Position numbers and translations under genes: made by a program
NCBI RefSeq assembly: GCF_029784155.1
Contig: NC_073692.1
Span: forward strand, 426,727,324-426,791,323
DNA length: 64,000 nt
Reading direction: 5' to 3'
DNA from: Uranotaenia lowii
Lineage: Eukaryota; Arthropoda; Insecta; Diptera; Culicidae
Notes under the pieces: generated by a model
The model's input: only the letters and a program-made list of their open reading frames with translations
Told to the model about the DNA's origin: nothing
Database searches by the model: none
In this document: positions 39,977-50,178 of the stretch, piece after piece
Layout: each line of letters begins with the position of its first letter
How positions within the stretch are numbered: the stretch's first letter is position 1

Positions 39977-40019
39977 ATACTTCAAAGTCAAAAAGTTCCA
40001 GTACGGAACCATGGCTTAA
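39977..40019 (+). CDS. Lamp1: LAMP-family gene, exon 7 (cytosolic tail)
   Basis: Acceptor TTTATTTCAG. Encodes YFKVKKFQYGTMA then TAA at 40017-40019. The tail is short and basic, with a C-terminal YxxPhi signal (Y-G-T-M) one residue from the end, which in LAMPs is bound by AP complexes for lysosomal sorting. Confidence 0.83.
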
Positions 40020-40735
40020 GGTGTTTGTGATGTCAATTCTATCAAATCAATTCAAGATATTGTTGCTCGTTGCCAAAAATGATCCCGCTCATTCTCAACC
40101 GAGGGAGTAAATTTTCTTAGTAACATATCAAATTAATCTCTACCACAAAAACAATTCATAGCAATTTTAATTCAACCGAATCAAATTGTTCGTAAATATG
40201 TAAAACCGCATTAAGAAAAGCTGCAGCACGCTGAACAGAACTAAACAAAACAAAGTTAAAAGAAAAAAAGACAAGTGTAAACACTATTTGGGGAAAAATA
40301 TATTTCCGGAAACCAAACATTGCATTGTGTGGGCTCTAAGGTAGGCGATCGATGCGAAAAAATAAACGTCTTCCATTTTCATTTAAATGAAATTATAAGT
40401 GTAAGTTGAAACATATTTGTAAAATAGGTCGTTAAACTGTAAGGTGTAAGCTACTATAAGATATGTAACGGTTACAAATGCGTGTGCACAAAATTCATAG
40501 AATAAATACAATCTATTTAAATTGAACGTACTATATTGAAGGAAGTCAAATCAAACATGTAACACAACCAAAAAAAACTAAATATGGATAACACAACAGT
40601 TCATACAAGCACGATCCTATTTAAATTCGTTTTATGTGTTGTCATCTTTTTAAATTCAATAGAATTTATGTGTTATGCGATTCGAAAATGACTATAATAA
40701 ATAAATATAAGTTCAAAAACTGAATGTGAACAGAA
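40020..40735 (+). other. Probable 3' UTR of the LAMP gene
   Basis: Non-coding AT-rich sequence following the stop with several AATAAA motifs. No repeats seen. Confidence 0.5.
40501..40506 (+). promoter_or_regulatory. Candidate poly(A) signal AATAAA for the LAMP gene
   Basis: AATAAA in CATAGAATAAATACAATC, about 480 bp after the stop. Another lies near 40697. Confidence 0.4.
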
Positions 40736-42015
40736 CTTCTTATTTCAAACACATTGTGAAGTTAAATCCAATAAAATTTAAAACATAACCTTTAATTGAA
40801 TAATTTTTATCTTAAAAACAAATTGTTCTATGCTTCAACTAAAAGATTTGTAAAAATATATTAGTCCTTTTAAAGCATAATGTCCTAGAAGTCGTAATGA
40901 GTATTCTAGTTTTTATTGACTTTTTTAATTTGAAATATTAAAAAAAATCAAGTGGCAAAAAAAATATGTCCAGGATTAATGTATTCCAATCAAAGAAAAT
41001 AGTCGCATCATTTCTATTTGTCAAAAAAACAGTTCCCTTTACATTTTTGTCCGAACCTTGATTAACTGAAACATAACAGAGAGTAGGCGTTTGCTAAACC
41101 AGCAGCACGCTTTTTTTTGTGTTTCAATTATTTTGCAAAAATTCGTTGAAATTTCAAGATTTTTATCATAAAAATCCAATAAATTTAAATTGAAGAGTTA
41201 GTGAAATCATATATTTTAAAGTTTAATGTAACAGATGTTATGATGAAAGTCCTGTTTTTCAAGAATCATTAAAAAATTTGAACACCGGGTTCTTGAACAA
41301 AATGTAAAAGTGCGATACATGGGACAATTGAAGAATGCTGGAGTGCTGAAGTGCTGGAAGAATAACACAGGTTGTCTGGTGAAAAAGTGTTTCTATCTGA
41401 TCTCCATTTGATCTTTTTCAAATCGTGGGAAGAATACCTAATTGGAGTGTTTGCCAGCCGATGCGGATTTCGATGCTTATAAATTGGTGAGCTTGTCTCT
41501 TGCAATATTTTTATCACCATCTGTAATTTCGACTTGAAATGAATCTGTGTAAAGCGCAAATTATGTTGTGAAATGTATCATATTGTGTATGAAAGCAATA
41601 AAAGAATCCATAAAGTTTCAAAATTGGAAGCAAAGGTCATGAACTAGCGATCGAAGGTTTTGGGCATTCATTTTTTTCTTTTCCATGCTATTGCCTATAA
41701 TTAAAATTACATTCAGAATAGTACGAGAACACTGCGTAACAATGAGTAGAAAACTGTTTTCAGAGCATACAGGTCCTCAAAGCTGATTGTATTCCGACAC
41801 AGGAAGCCGGTAAAGCAAAGACTTTGGCTGCGGTGGTCTCGGTGTGTTGAACAAATGAGTGCTTTTGGTCGAACGTTCTCAGCAAACATTTATGAAGGTA
41901 TAACGCAGGAACAACAGAATTATTCAAACAAATATACCAGATAAAAAGATTGTATTAAACTTACCAAAATAGCATATAGCTACAAAAGTGGAGGCGATAT
42001 ATCTACAATCACAAG
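40736..42015. other. AT-rich intergenic DNA
   Basis: No gene, RNA or repeat boundary is recognised. Confidence 0.35.
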
Positions 42016-43017
42016 ATTCCAACTAGAGTGTCCTACCCGGGATTTCCCGGTCAGGAATTCCCGGGAATTAGAAAAATTTGGGAATTCCCGAATCCCGGGA
42101 AACGCTTAAAAAATCCCGGGAATTCCCGAAACCAGTAAAATGTGCTTAAGTACTTCAAATTTACACGATCTAAATTGGAAAAAAATGAATCAGATTGAGC
42201 AAGGAAATTGATAGTTCTACCGCTGACCATACTGACTGGACACTCGAGTTCGTTTGTTGGATGATTTCTCCAACAGTACGGAATATCGATTCCGGATCAA
42301 TTCGCTGATTTGAAAAAATGCTATTCCAGTTAGAAAGTGGCACCCAACTTTTTTTTAAAAAAGGAGGCTATTTCAACGATAAATCAGGCTAAACAGTTAC
42401 ATTTTTCTACAGGGCATATTTTTGACAAATTTTGAAGGTTCGCGATACCGACGGTTGGTGGACCTGCAAAATTTGACAACAAAAATTAGCCAGAAAATTA
42501 TCGAATTTTTGTTCCAGGAATCATGTCAGTGTGATTAGTGGTTCTACCTTGATGGCTTTTTTTTTTGAAATATTGTTTTTTCTTAAATCTGTTTAATACA
42601 TTGAATTTGATTTGAATTTTTTTTTCCAATAGAAAACTTAATATGTAAAAGCGAAAAACGACAAACATACTTTAAAACCAAACAACTCCAATAATGACCG
42701 GTAAGAATCTGGATACAGTATTGTTTCGATTTTGTCAGCCCCATCTTGAATTTAGGGCTGACAAAACAGGGTACCTGACAAAATCGGGAAAAAATTTTTT
42801 CTTGAAAATAATTTCAATTTAGATTTGATAATTGTCCGTTTACTTGTTATTTGGATATTTTATGTCAATACCTTGATAAGGGGTGACATTGACCCCTTTT
42901 CTGTATTCTTTACCCTTCTTACAAAGAAGGGAATACATTTCTTTTGAAAAACCAACTTTCGATCCGAGGCCCGGAGGGCCAAGTGTCATATCCCATTCTA
43001 CTCAGTTCGTCGAGATC

Positions 43018-43080
43018 AGTACATGTCTGTATGTGTGTATGTATGTGTGTGTATGTATGTGCGTATGTGTGTGTATGTTA
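43018..43080. repeat. TGTATG/TGTG simple repeat
   Basis: Imperfect tandem TGTATG and TGTGTA units after a GATCAGTACATGTCTG phrase. Confidence 0.8.
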
Positions 43081-43429
43081 CAAAATAATGTCACACACGT
43101 TTCTCGATGACCGCTTGACCGATTTGAGTTCTTGAGGCGTCAAATGAAAGGTCTTGCAAATTGCAAAATGGAGGACCTGTCCGAGAACTCAACCCTAAGT
43201 GATTGTTTACAAACACCTTTCATACAATGGATTGTGTACATGCCATTTGAAAAACCGTTGGTGCGTAGCTGCAGGATTGATATGAAATTGCAAAACAGCT
43301 GAATTTGTTGATCACGTTTTAATTATGTAATGGTTCTTTTTTATGGATTTACAAAAATAAATGTTTTATTTTGAACCGCCCTTTATTTTTATGAAATAAA
43401 AAGAAAAACAAATGTTTCAAAATGTTGTT

Positions 43430-43580
43430 CCCTAAGGAACTATCCATAAACCACGTAGACTCATTTTTGGTCATTTGAGACCCCCCCCCCACCTTTGCCC
43501 CTCGTATACTTTTGTCCATATAAAATTTCGAAAACCCCCTCTCCCCCTTGAAGTCTACGTGGTTTATGGATGATCCCTAA
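43430..43580. repeat. Stem-loop repeat (CATAAACCACGTAGAC arms)
   Basis: ATCCATAAACCACGTAGACT at 43442-43461 and its inverse AGTCTACGTGGTTTATGGAT at 43552-43571 enclose a C-rich loop. The right side then starts another partial unit (GGGCTATCCATAAACC). It is a small palindromic MITE-like repeat. Confidence 0.75.
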
Positions 43581-43697
43581 GGGCTATCCATAAACCATGT
43601 GATCAAAATGTACTAAAATTTCAACCTCCTTCCATTCGTCACTAATGAAAACTCTTATAAACCTTCAATCACCCCCAAGCCTTAAAATACCAACCCT

Positions 43698-43868
43698 TAA
43701 GGGGCCGTTCAGATATTACGTAACGCAATTTTCGAGCATTTTCAACCCCCCTTCCCCCCTACGTATCCAAATCGTCTCAAAATTTCTAAGCAAAATCCAC
43801 AAAGCGTAACAAACTGCTATACCCCCTACCCCCCCTGAAAGCGTTACGTAATATTTGAATGGTCCCTA
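43698..43868. repeat. Stem-loop repeat (ATTACGTAACGC arms)
   Basis: GGGGCCGTTCAGATATTACG followed by TAACGC (43701-43726) pairs with GCGTTACGTAATATTTGAAT followed by GGTCCCT (43841-43867). C-rich loop between. Same style as the repeat at 43430-43580. Confidence 0.75.
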
Positions 43869-44599
43869 AAATACCAAATGGTTAAGGGTGGTCAGGACAA
43901 CCCCAAAAACAACATACCGTGTTAAATGATTGGGAATTTTAGTTCAAAAGCTGAAAATTTCAACTAAATTTAAAGGCTGACAAAATCGGGATCAAATGCT
44001 GACAAAATCGGGGATAGACAAAATCGGGGGTAGACAAAATCGGGAGCTGACAAAATCGGAACAATACTGTACTCCGTTTTGTAACACTCATCATTTAGAA
44101 CTTCCGTTTAAGATGCTGTTGACAATAGCAAAATCATCAACAAAAAAAAATGACATATTGCAAAACAAATGGATAATTATCTGAAAATTTACAATATTTG
44201 ATGAATAACCTGAAGTCTAGCTATCTAACTTTTATCGATAGTTAGAAATCTTTCTAAAATTTTTGCATTTAAAATTGAACCAGTTTGTTGGTTAAAGATT
44301 GTTTGTGGGTCTTTGGTTTGCTTATTGAGTTTTCTTTAAAAAAGTTTGGAATGTTTTTCAATACTAGGTACTACATTAAAATTTAAAAATACCATATCGA
44401 TAAGAATTCGTATGAGATCAGGGTTGAGATCTTCATGTTGAAATCTTCATTTTCTATTTTTCCCGGGATCCCGGGAATTCCCGAGAAAAGGATCGTCAGA
44501 TTTCCCGATTCCCGGGAACGCAAAAATTGCCGGGAAATGAACACTCTAATTCCAACGATTCGATTTTCCAACAAAAAGCAAAATTAAAAAAAAATTTCA

Positions 44600-44870
44600 T
44601 CGACCGAGATTTGAACTCCAGTCCTCCGAAATTTTGTTTTTACGAATCGGTCAAAGGAAGAAACCGGAGAGAGTGTCAATTGAAGGACCGCCCATTTATC
44701 TTAAATCTGTTCACTCAAATCGTAAATGTCGAATGAGCATATTCTCAACTTTTTGGAGACATATTTACGAATTGACTAAACTGCTATCCGATTAGATTTT
44801 TTTTGGCAAAGCTTGTCGTAAATGAATGATAGAAAATCACTCAATACCAACGTGTTTACGATAACGCTTT
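44600..44870 (-). mobile_element. Dispersed repeat with tRNA-like part (family B), copy 2, inverted
   Basis: The reverse complement repeats the blocks of 31800-32165: GGAGGACTGGAGTTCAAATC (B-box-like), GGCGGTCCTTCAATTGACAC, CGGATAGCAGTTTAGTCAAT and ATTGAGTGATTTTCTATCAT. It lies just outside the hAT element of 42024-44548. Confidence 0.55.
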
Positions 44871-45585
44871 AATAAAGGTTACTCTTTCGAGAGAGGTGCC
44901 ACTCAAACCGTAGTTGTAGAAAACAGTGGCTCTGGTTCGAAAAAAAAACTTATACATTTACATTTTTCGGCGTTAACTTCCATACCGTGTAATCCGTACC
45001 ATACTAATATAATCGGTCGACGTCCTCCAGGAGTATGCTATGCTACACGATCTCTCTATGTATCGTGTGACCAAAATCTATTTGCTAAGTATTAGTGAAT
45101 CTCGTTATAAAGCTTTTTCCCTCAAATTTTAGCTTTTTTTCCTTGAGAGCATTGGAGATGATAGCTATAGAAGAAAGGAGGGGACTCCATATAAATTTCG
45201 ATGTAAAACTCAAAAACTTATCACCCAATGGATATTTGAGAGGATTTTCGGGAACGAAAAAAATGGGTATGATTATTGAAAAACCACGTCCTCCATTCAG
45301 CAGGGAGTGAAGGGAAGGACAGGGGGGGCTCTCTTATCAGTTTTTTAGCATAAATTCAGAACATATCAAGCAAAAATAACCATATTTTATAAATTAGATT
45401 GTTGGCGTACGATTAATTTGAGACCCTTTTTTTATGGCGAAGCTAAAAAAGCAGATAAAAATTATCAGACCTTTAACACAAATTTATAGCTCAAGATTCG
45501 AAAGTATGGGAAAAAGCTTAAATTTGAAGATGTGCTCCAAACGGGTTGAATAGAACTGCATGGGCCTTACGTCTTCCCGAAAAGC
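44871..45585. other. Spacer with a repeat fragment at 45165-45310
   Basis: 45165-45310 resembles the inverse of 18165-18345 (TTCGATGTAAAACTCAAAAA, TGAGAGGATTTTCGG). Otherwise nothing is recognised. Confidence 0.35.
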
Positions 45586-45593
45586 AACATAAT

Positions 45594-46080
45594 TAAGGTT
45601 GCCAGAATGCCCGGTTTTATCCGGGTTTTCCCAGATATTTGATACAAAATTTTAGAACAGTCCGGCCCGGCCCGGTTGCCCGGATTTGATTGATAAATGC
45701 CCGGATTTTGCCCGGATTTTTTCACTTTATTTGGCAAATAATTATAAAAAAAAATTAAATTGTGTTGAAATTTTTTTTTATTTGACCACCAAAACCAAAA
45801 TTTTTTAGCAGATTTTGCAAAAATAATGATGAAAAGATTTTTCGAAGACTAAAATACGATTTCAAATTTGTTTTTCAATTTTGATGAAATTATATTTTTT
45901 TTAACTCTTTTTTTGATTTTTGTTGATTAATTTCTGGGTTTTTGACAAAATATGTCCGGATATTGCCGGATTTTTGGTCTCGATTATGAAATTAAATGCC
46001 CGGATTTTGCCAGGTTTTTTATAAAAAATTGCCCGGATTGTCCGGCCCGGATACGTGCTGAAAAAATTCTGGCAACCTTA
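45594..46080. mobile_element. hAT-type MITE with GCCCGGAT repeats, 487 bp
   Basis: Ends TAAGGTTGCCAGAAT and ATTCTGGCAACCTTA are perfect 15-bp inverted repeats. The 8-bp duplication AACATAAT is exact (45586-45593, 46081-46088). GCCCGGATTTTGCCCGGAT-type subterminal repeats are on both sides. No ORF. Confidence 0.88.
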
Positions 46081-46254
46081 AACATAATCAAATATAGAGT
46101 CAATAGTCCGGTAGATTTTAAGATCATCTGGGAAAAGCAATTTCGGCGACTGAAGGAAAGTTGCCAGATCGTTAAAAAAAATCACGAAGATAAGCGGTCG
46201 AAATGACTACCCTGCGGAACACCAGACGGCATGTCGAACACGGAAGAGTACTTC

Positions 46255-46320
46255 TTCTGGAGGTTGGCTGTTTTAGCATTTACAGCATGCTAGCTGCCAC
46301 TTCTGGAAGTTTGTACGCTT
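46255..46320 (+). repeat. SINE family A, body fragment
   Basis: GGAGGTTGGCTGTTTTAGCA followed by TTTACAGCATGCTAGCTG and TTGTACGCTTAA resembles the SINE body (GGTTGGTGGTTTCAGCATTT..GATGCTAGCC..TGTACGC). The tRNA-like head is absent. Confidence 0.4.
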
Positions 46321-46397
46321 AACTACATAGATATAGATGGATATTTCAAAGGAACATACGTAGCACTCAACCAGTGTTAACCTGGCACTAACCAATA

Positions 46398-48444
46398 GTG
46401 GCAGTGTATCTTTTTTTTTTTTAGTTGGTAACCACAGGTGGTAAATCCCGATTTACGGATTGTATTCCAAGGCACGGCGAGCCACCGCGCCCCCCCAGTT
46501 TGCTATTCTGGGTGGCAGTGTATCTTTTTTTTATTAGTTGATCACCCAGGTGATAAATCCTTTTTACGGATTGCATTCCAAGTCACGGCGAGCGACCGAG
46601 TCCCCCCAGTATGCTACTCTGGGTTCATGGGTGCAATTGGACGACTCCTAAGTACCCCTACGCCATAAAGTCCACAAGGGGCCTCTGGCCATAATTTCCA
46701 TCCGGACCTGCAACGAAGGCTATACCCGAGATGGGAGACCAAGTCCGCGCTTAAGCGCTCATCGGCAAACTCCAGTTCGAGTCAAACTCCAGCATATATA
46801 CCCTGCCTCTTGTTACGATTCAAGACTAGAGACCTCTCCTCTAACGACTTGAGGTCCGGCCTTTACTCGCAACTCGAGAGTCGAGACTAGCTTGGTTCCC
46901 ACGAAAATCGTGCGCTACGCCTCTGTTCGAGGCCACTGCAAGAGACCAATGACCTCTCTTCTAACGACTTGAGATCTTTGCTCCGCCTGGCTTGGCTCGA
47001 GGCCCTCTGCTCTTTGCCCGTCCGTGTGCCGATCGAGAGCAGCTTATCCTGGACACGCGCCTGTCACAGCACACGTCCGAGGCTTTACGAAAGACTACTC
47101 GGATGACTCATCCGCCGTGAAGTCACCCTACCCGCGAGTATTTCGCGGCGTAAATACTCTTCCCCCTACGAGTTCGACTGCGAAGAAGGCAAAGTCTTAT
47201 CCCCGCAGCTTCCCTCGTAGGGAGCGCGTTTTACTCAGATACTCCGCGGCGGTAGAGGTATCCTACACAACGATCGCGACGTACCTAAACAGCTCGGCAT
47301 ACGCAGAAGGTATTGTCTTATCTTTGTATGCTTTACTGCTAGGATCGAACGCACACTACTCGAATGCCCCCCGCCGAAAGGGCATTCTACTCCGACCGTG
47401 GTCCGGTCTTCCTCCTCCCTTTTTGGCTGGCAACCCTAGGGTTTTTGCCCGCCGTGTGCCGAATCGAGAGCAGCTTATCCTAGACTCGCGCCTGTCACAG
47501 CACACGTACGGGTCTTAGACGCTTGCGACTCAGATGAATCCCGACGGTGATGTCATCTTACCCGACTCGAGTGGCTCATCCGACGGCGACGTGATACCAC
47601 TCTACCCGAGAGTATTCCGCGGCGTGAATACTCTTCCCCCTACGATTTCCACTGCGGAGAAGGTATTGTCTTATCCCCACAGCTTCCGTCGCAGAGGGCG
47701 CGTTCGACTGGGATACTCCGCGACGGTTACGTTGGAAATATCCTACACACAGACGCGCGACGTACCTAGCAGCTCGGCATACGCAGAAGGTATTGTCTTA
47801 TCTTTGTATGCTTTACTGCCAGGGTCGGACGCACACTACTCAGGTGCTCCCCGACGAAGGAGTCACCCTACACCGATCGCGAACTGGTGCTGGTTCCAAC
47901 TCCTCTGCAGGGCAGTCATGATCCTGGTGAACCCATCGCTGACCACGCGCCAAGTATTGGCGTCCTCGCACATCCTCCGCACGATGTTGTCGGCTGTCGT
48001 GTCCGGTCCGCAGGCGGCAAGCATGTTAGCACGTACCTCTTCGAACCTTGGACAGCTGAACACTACGTGCTCTGGCGTCTCTACTATGTCTCCGCAGGTT
48101 AGACAAGATGGCGAAGCCACGTGTCCAAACCGATGGTGGTACTGCATGAAACATCCGTGACCAGTCAGGAACTGTGTCATGCAAAAGTCCACCTCACCAT
48201 GTCCTCGATCCATCCAGGATCCGATATTAGGGATCAAGCGATGGGTCCACCGTCCATGTTCCGAGTTGTCCCACTGGTGCTGCCAGTTGGACAGCGAGGT
48301 CTCTCTGGCATGTTTCCGCACGTCGGGCATGTGCCTGTGCTCGTAGCCGAAGGTATCTTCCTCTAGCAAGACCGAGATGGGCATGACCCCCGCCACAACA
48401 TCAGCAGCTACCGAGGACACCGTTCGGTGGGTGGCAGTGTATCT
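46398..48444 (-). mobile_element. Two serial R1-clade LINE insertions at one target
   Basis: GTGGCAGTGTATCT occurs three times: 46398-46411, 46512-46525 and 48431-48444. Between the first two lies a 100-bp piece (46412-46511) and between the last two a 1,905-bp piece (46526-48430). Both begin with a T-run, that is a 3' poly(A) on the minus strand, and the same 3' UTR end. Both are therefore 5'-truncated minus-strand insertions. The 100-bp piece differs at roughly 18% of positions from the matching part of the long one, so it is not a recent local duplication. Confidence 0.8.
47863..48430 (-). pseudogene. R1-clade LINE, C-terminal coding part (5'-truncated)
   Basis: On the minus strand the frame gives TVSSVAADVVAGVMPISVLL, SNWQHQWDNSEHGRWTHRLI, the CCHC-like finger region HHRFGHVASPSCLTCGDIVE with EHVVFSCPRF, and ends QHQFAIGVG. 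This is the tail after the RT in R1-clade proteins. The RT core is absent. The upstream part of the open frame (48431-48537) is flanking DNA. The ~1.3-kb 3' UTR (47862-46540) has internal duplications, for example CGGCATACGCAGAAGGTATT at 47296 and 47776. Plus-strand ORFs over this UTR are not real. Confidence 0.8.
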
Positions 48445-48525
48445 GGAAATAATGCGGAGTAATGCTCCTGAAGAGCTAACCACTGGTCTCTCCCCAACAG
48501 AAAAAAAATGTTTATAACCCGTACT

Positions 48526-49314
48526 AGACTGCCCCAAATTTATATGGGAAATTCAAAACCTGTTAAATGTTATGCGCTGCAGGCTGCAATTGATCCTAGT
48601 TCTAGTACAAGATCTCATGCCAAATTTTTGCCAGATCGGATCACTGGAAGGGGTCGCTCAACGAGCCTGAAGTTTGTATGGGATTTTGAGACATTTTGTT
48701 CGGGAGAAACATGAAAAACCAGTTTTTCATCAATAACTTTGGTTCCCGTCGGCCGATTTCTTTCAAAAACGGATTTTCTTAAAGACTAAACTATAAATAA
48801 TATTTCATCCGAAGACTGCATTTCAATTAGAGTTAAGACAAGAAAGTTATTAGGCTTCAAAAATGGGCTAACTTTCATCACTGTTCAAAAATCAAAAATG
48901 GTATTCATCACTGTTAATGAGTCGAGGCGGTCGAACATATTGACGCCTCATTAATAGTGCTGAATACCACCGTTAAAAAAGTTAGCCCATTTTTGAAGCC
49001 TTATAACTTTTTTATCTTAACTCTTATCGGAATGTAGTCTTCGGATGTCATTTGTCATAGTTTAGGCTTTAAGAAAATCTGTTTTTGAAAGATATCGGCC
49101 GACGGGAACCAAAGTTATTGATGAAAAACTGGATTTTCGTGTTCCTCCTGAACAAAATGTCCCAAAATCCCATACAAACTTCAGGCTCGTTGAGCGACCC
49201 CTTCACGTGATCCGATCTCGTCCAAATTTGGCATGAGATCTTATACTAGGCCAAGGATCAATTTCAGCGTGCAGCGCATAGCTTTTTCAAAAGTCGGGTC
49301 ATTTGGGGTACTCT
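48526..49314. mobile_element. Foldback (palindromic) element, family F, copy 1
   Basis: Long inverted arms around about 48925: AGACTGCCCCAAAT at the left, ATTTGGGGTACTCT at the right, with matching inner blocks (CAATAACTTTGGTTCCCGTC and its inverse). A 10-bp duplication AACCCGTACT (48516-48525, 49315-49324) is exact. TSD length and long TIRs fit a Mutator-like/foldback element. No transposase. Confidence 0.82.
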
Positions 49315-49324
49315 AACCCGTACT

Positions 49325-50145
49325 CTAAATCTTGCTACGATTATTACGATTCGTTGATCGGATCCCATCTAATGAGGCCGCATGGGCCTTCGGTCTTAAC
49401 AGGAAACCAACTCCTCGTTCACGAGTAGTGCGTTCTCCTCGTAAACCAGAGTAAAGGGTCCAGGACTTGTCCGGACTATGCCTTGTGTTCTTCAGTGTTA
49501 GGCCATCATTATCAAATCGCAATGTCACAAAACCGTTGTTTTACCACAAAATAGGTACTTTAACTTCAGTGGTAAAAAAGTAGAAGAGATGAAAACGAGA
49601 ATTGCAGAGACGCGCTTGAATGGAATCCAGAGGGACATCGAAGAAGAGGCAGACTTCGGATCGTCAACAGTGGAGGTCTTTCGGAGCGAGAACATTAATG
49701 CTAATAAAAAATGTAAAAAAGTATGAAAATACTGCCAAGAATGTCAGATTATAGTGACTTGATTTTTGTAAAAACAAAAATAATGATTAGTAAAATATGC
49801 TTGTTTGCTGAGAAAGCCAGAGTTTTCGTACTAAGAACTCTTGTTTTGGTGGTTTTGAAAGCATTTAACCAGTTACGTTTATGTAATTAGCTTTTTACGG
49901 TTGAAACAAACCGATTTACCTTTTTTGTTAATCTCGTAATGATAATGTAATTTTTTTTCCGATTCCGATAGCTGACATTCCAGTGTTTTCACTTAATTTT
50001 GAAGCAGCTGAATTCACCAAATAGTTCCCAATTTTCTCAATAGTGAAGTATTAGGCAACAAAACAGTGAAAATTGAAGAAAAAGGTGCAGTAACCCAAAA
50101 TATTGATCAGACGAAGGTTTTTTTTTCTTTGCTATGGGATATTAG

Positions 50146-50147
<2 letters not shown>
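49325..50147. other. Spacer with a decayed LINE fragment (49590-49690)
   Basis: 49590-49690 has GAAAACGAGAATTGCAGAGA and GAATCCAGAGGGACATCGAA, then GAAGAGGCAGAC joined to TCGTCAACAGTGGAGGTCTT. This is the same LINE tail as 35055-35230 with an internal deletion. Nothing else is recognised. Confidence 0.5.
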
Positions 50148-50177
<30 letters not shown>

Positions 50178-50178
50178 G
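50148..50178. repeat. (AAT)n microsatellite
   Basis: About ten AAT units, flanked by AGG at both ends. Confidence 0.9.

Larger units (their letters stand above)
42716..44069. mobile_element. TA-flanked TIR element with GACAAAATCGGG repeats, nested in the hAT element
   Basis: Ends CAGTATTGTTTCGATTTTG and (inverse of the right end) CAGTATTGTTCCGATTTTG, flanked by TA at 42714-42715 and 44070-44071. GACAAAATCGGG-type repeats occur at both sides (42770-42792, 43978-44060). There is no transposase. The 1,354-bp body also holds a TATG/TGTG-rich simple repeat (43020-43080) and two small stem-loop repeats. Confidence 0.78.
42024..44548. mobile_element. hAT-type non-autonomous element with CCCGGGAATTCCCG-rich ends
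   Basis: Short inverted ends TAGAGTGT and ACACTCTA, exact 8-bp duplication ATTCCAAC (42016-42023, 44549-44556), and subterminal CCCGGGAATTCCCG repeats (42036-42140, 44461-44535). No transposase. Its middle is enlarged by a second, TA-flanked element (42716-44069). Confidence 0.82.

Noticed and set aside
43450..43580. CRISPR-like or regularly spaced array in the 43.4-43.9 kb stem-loops
   Set aside because: Only two or three palindromic units with different arms; no regular spacing; an insect genome.
47024..48160. Plus-strand ORFs of 164 and 208 residues
   Set aside because: They are antisense to the GC-richer 3' UTR and C-terminal coding part of the R1-clade LINE on the minus strand.
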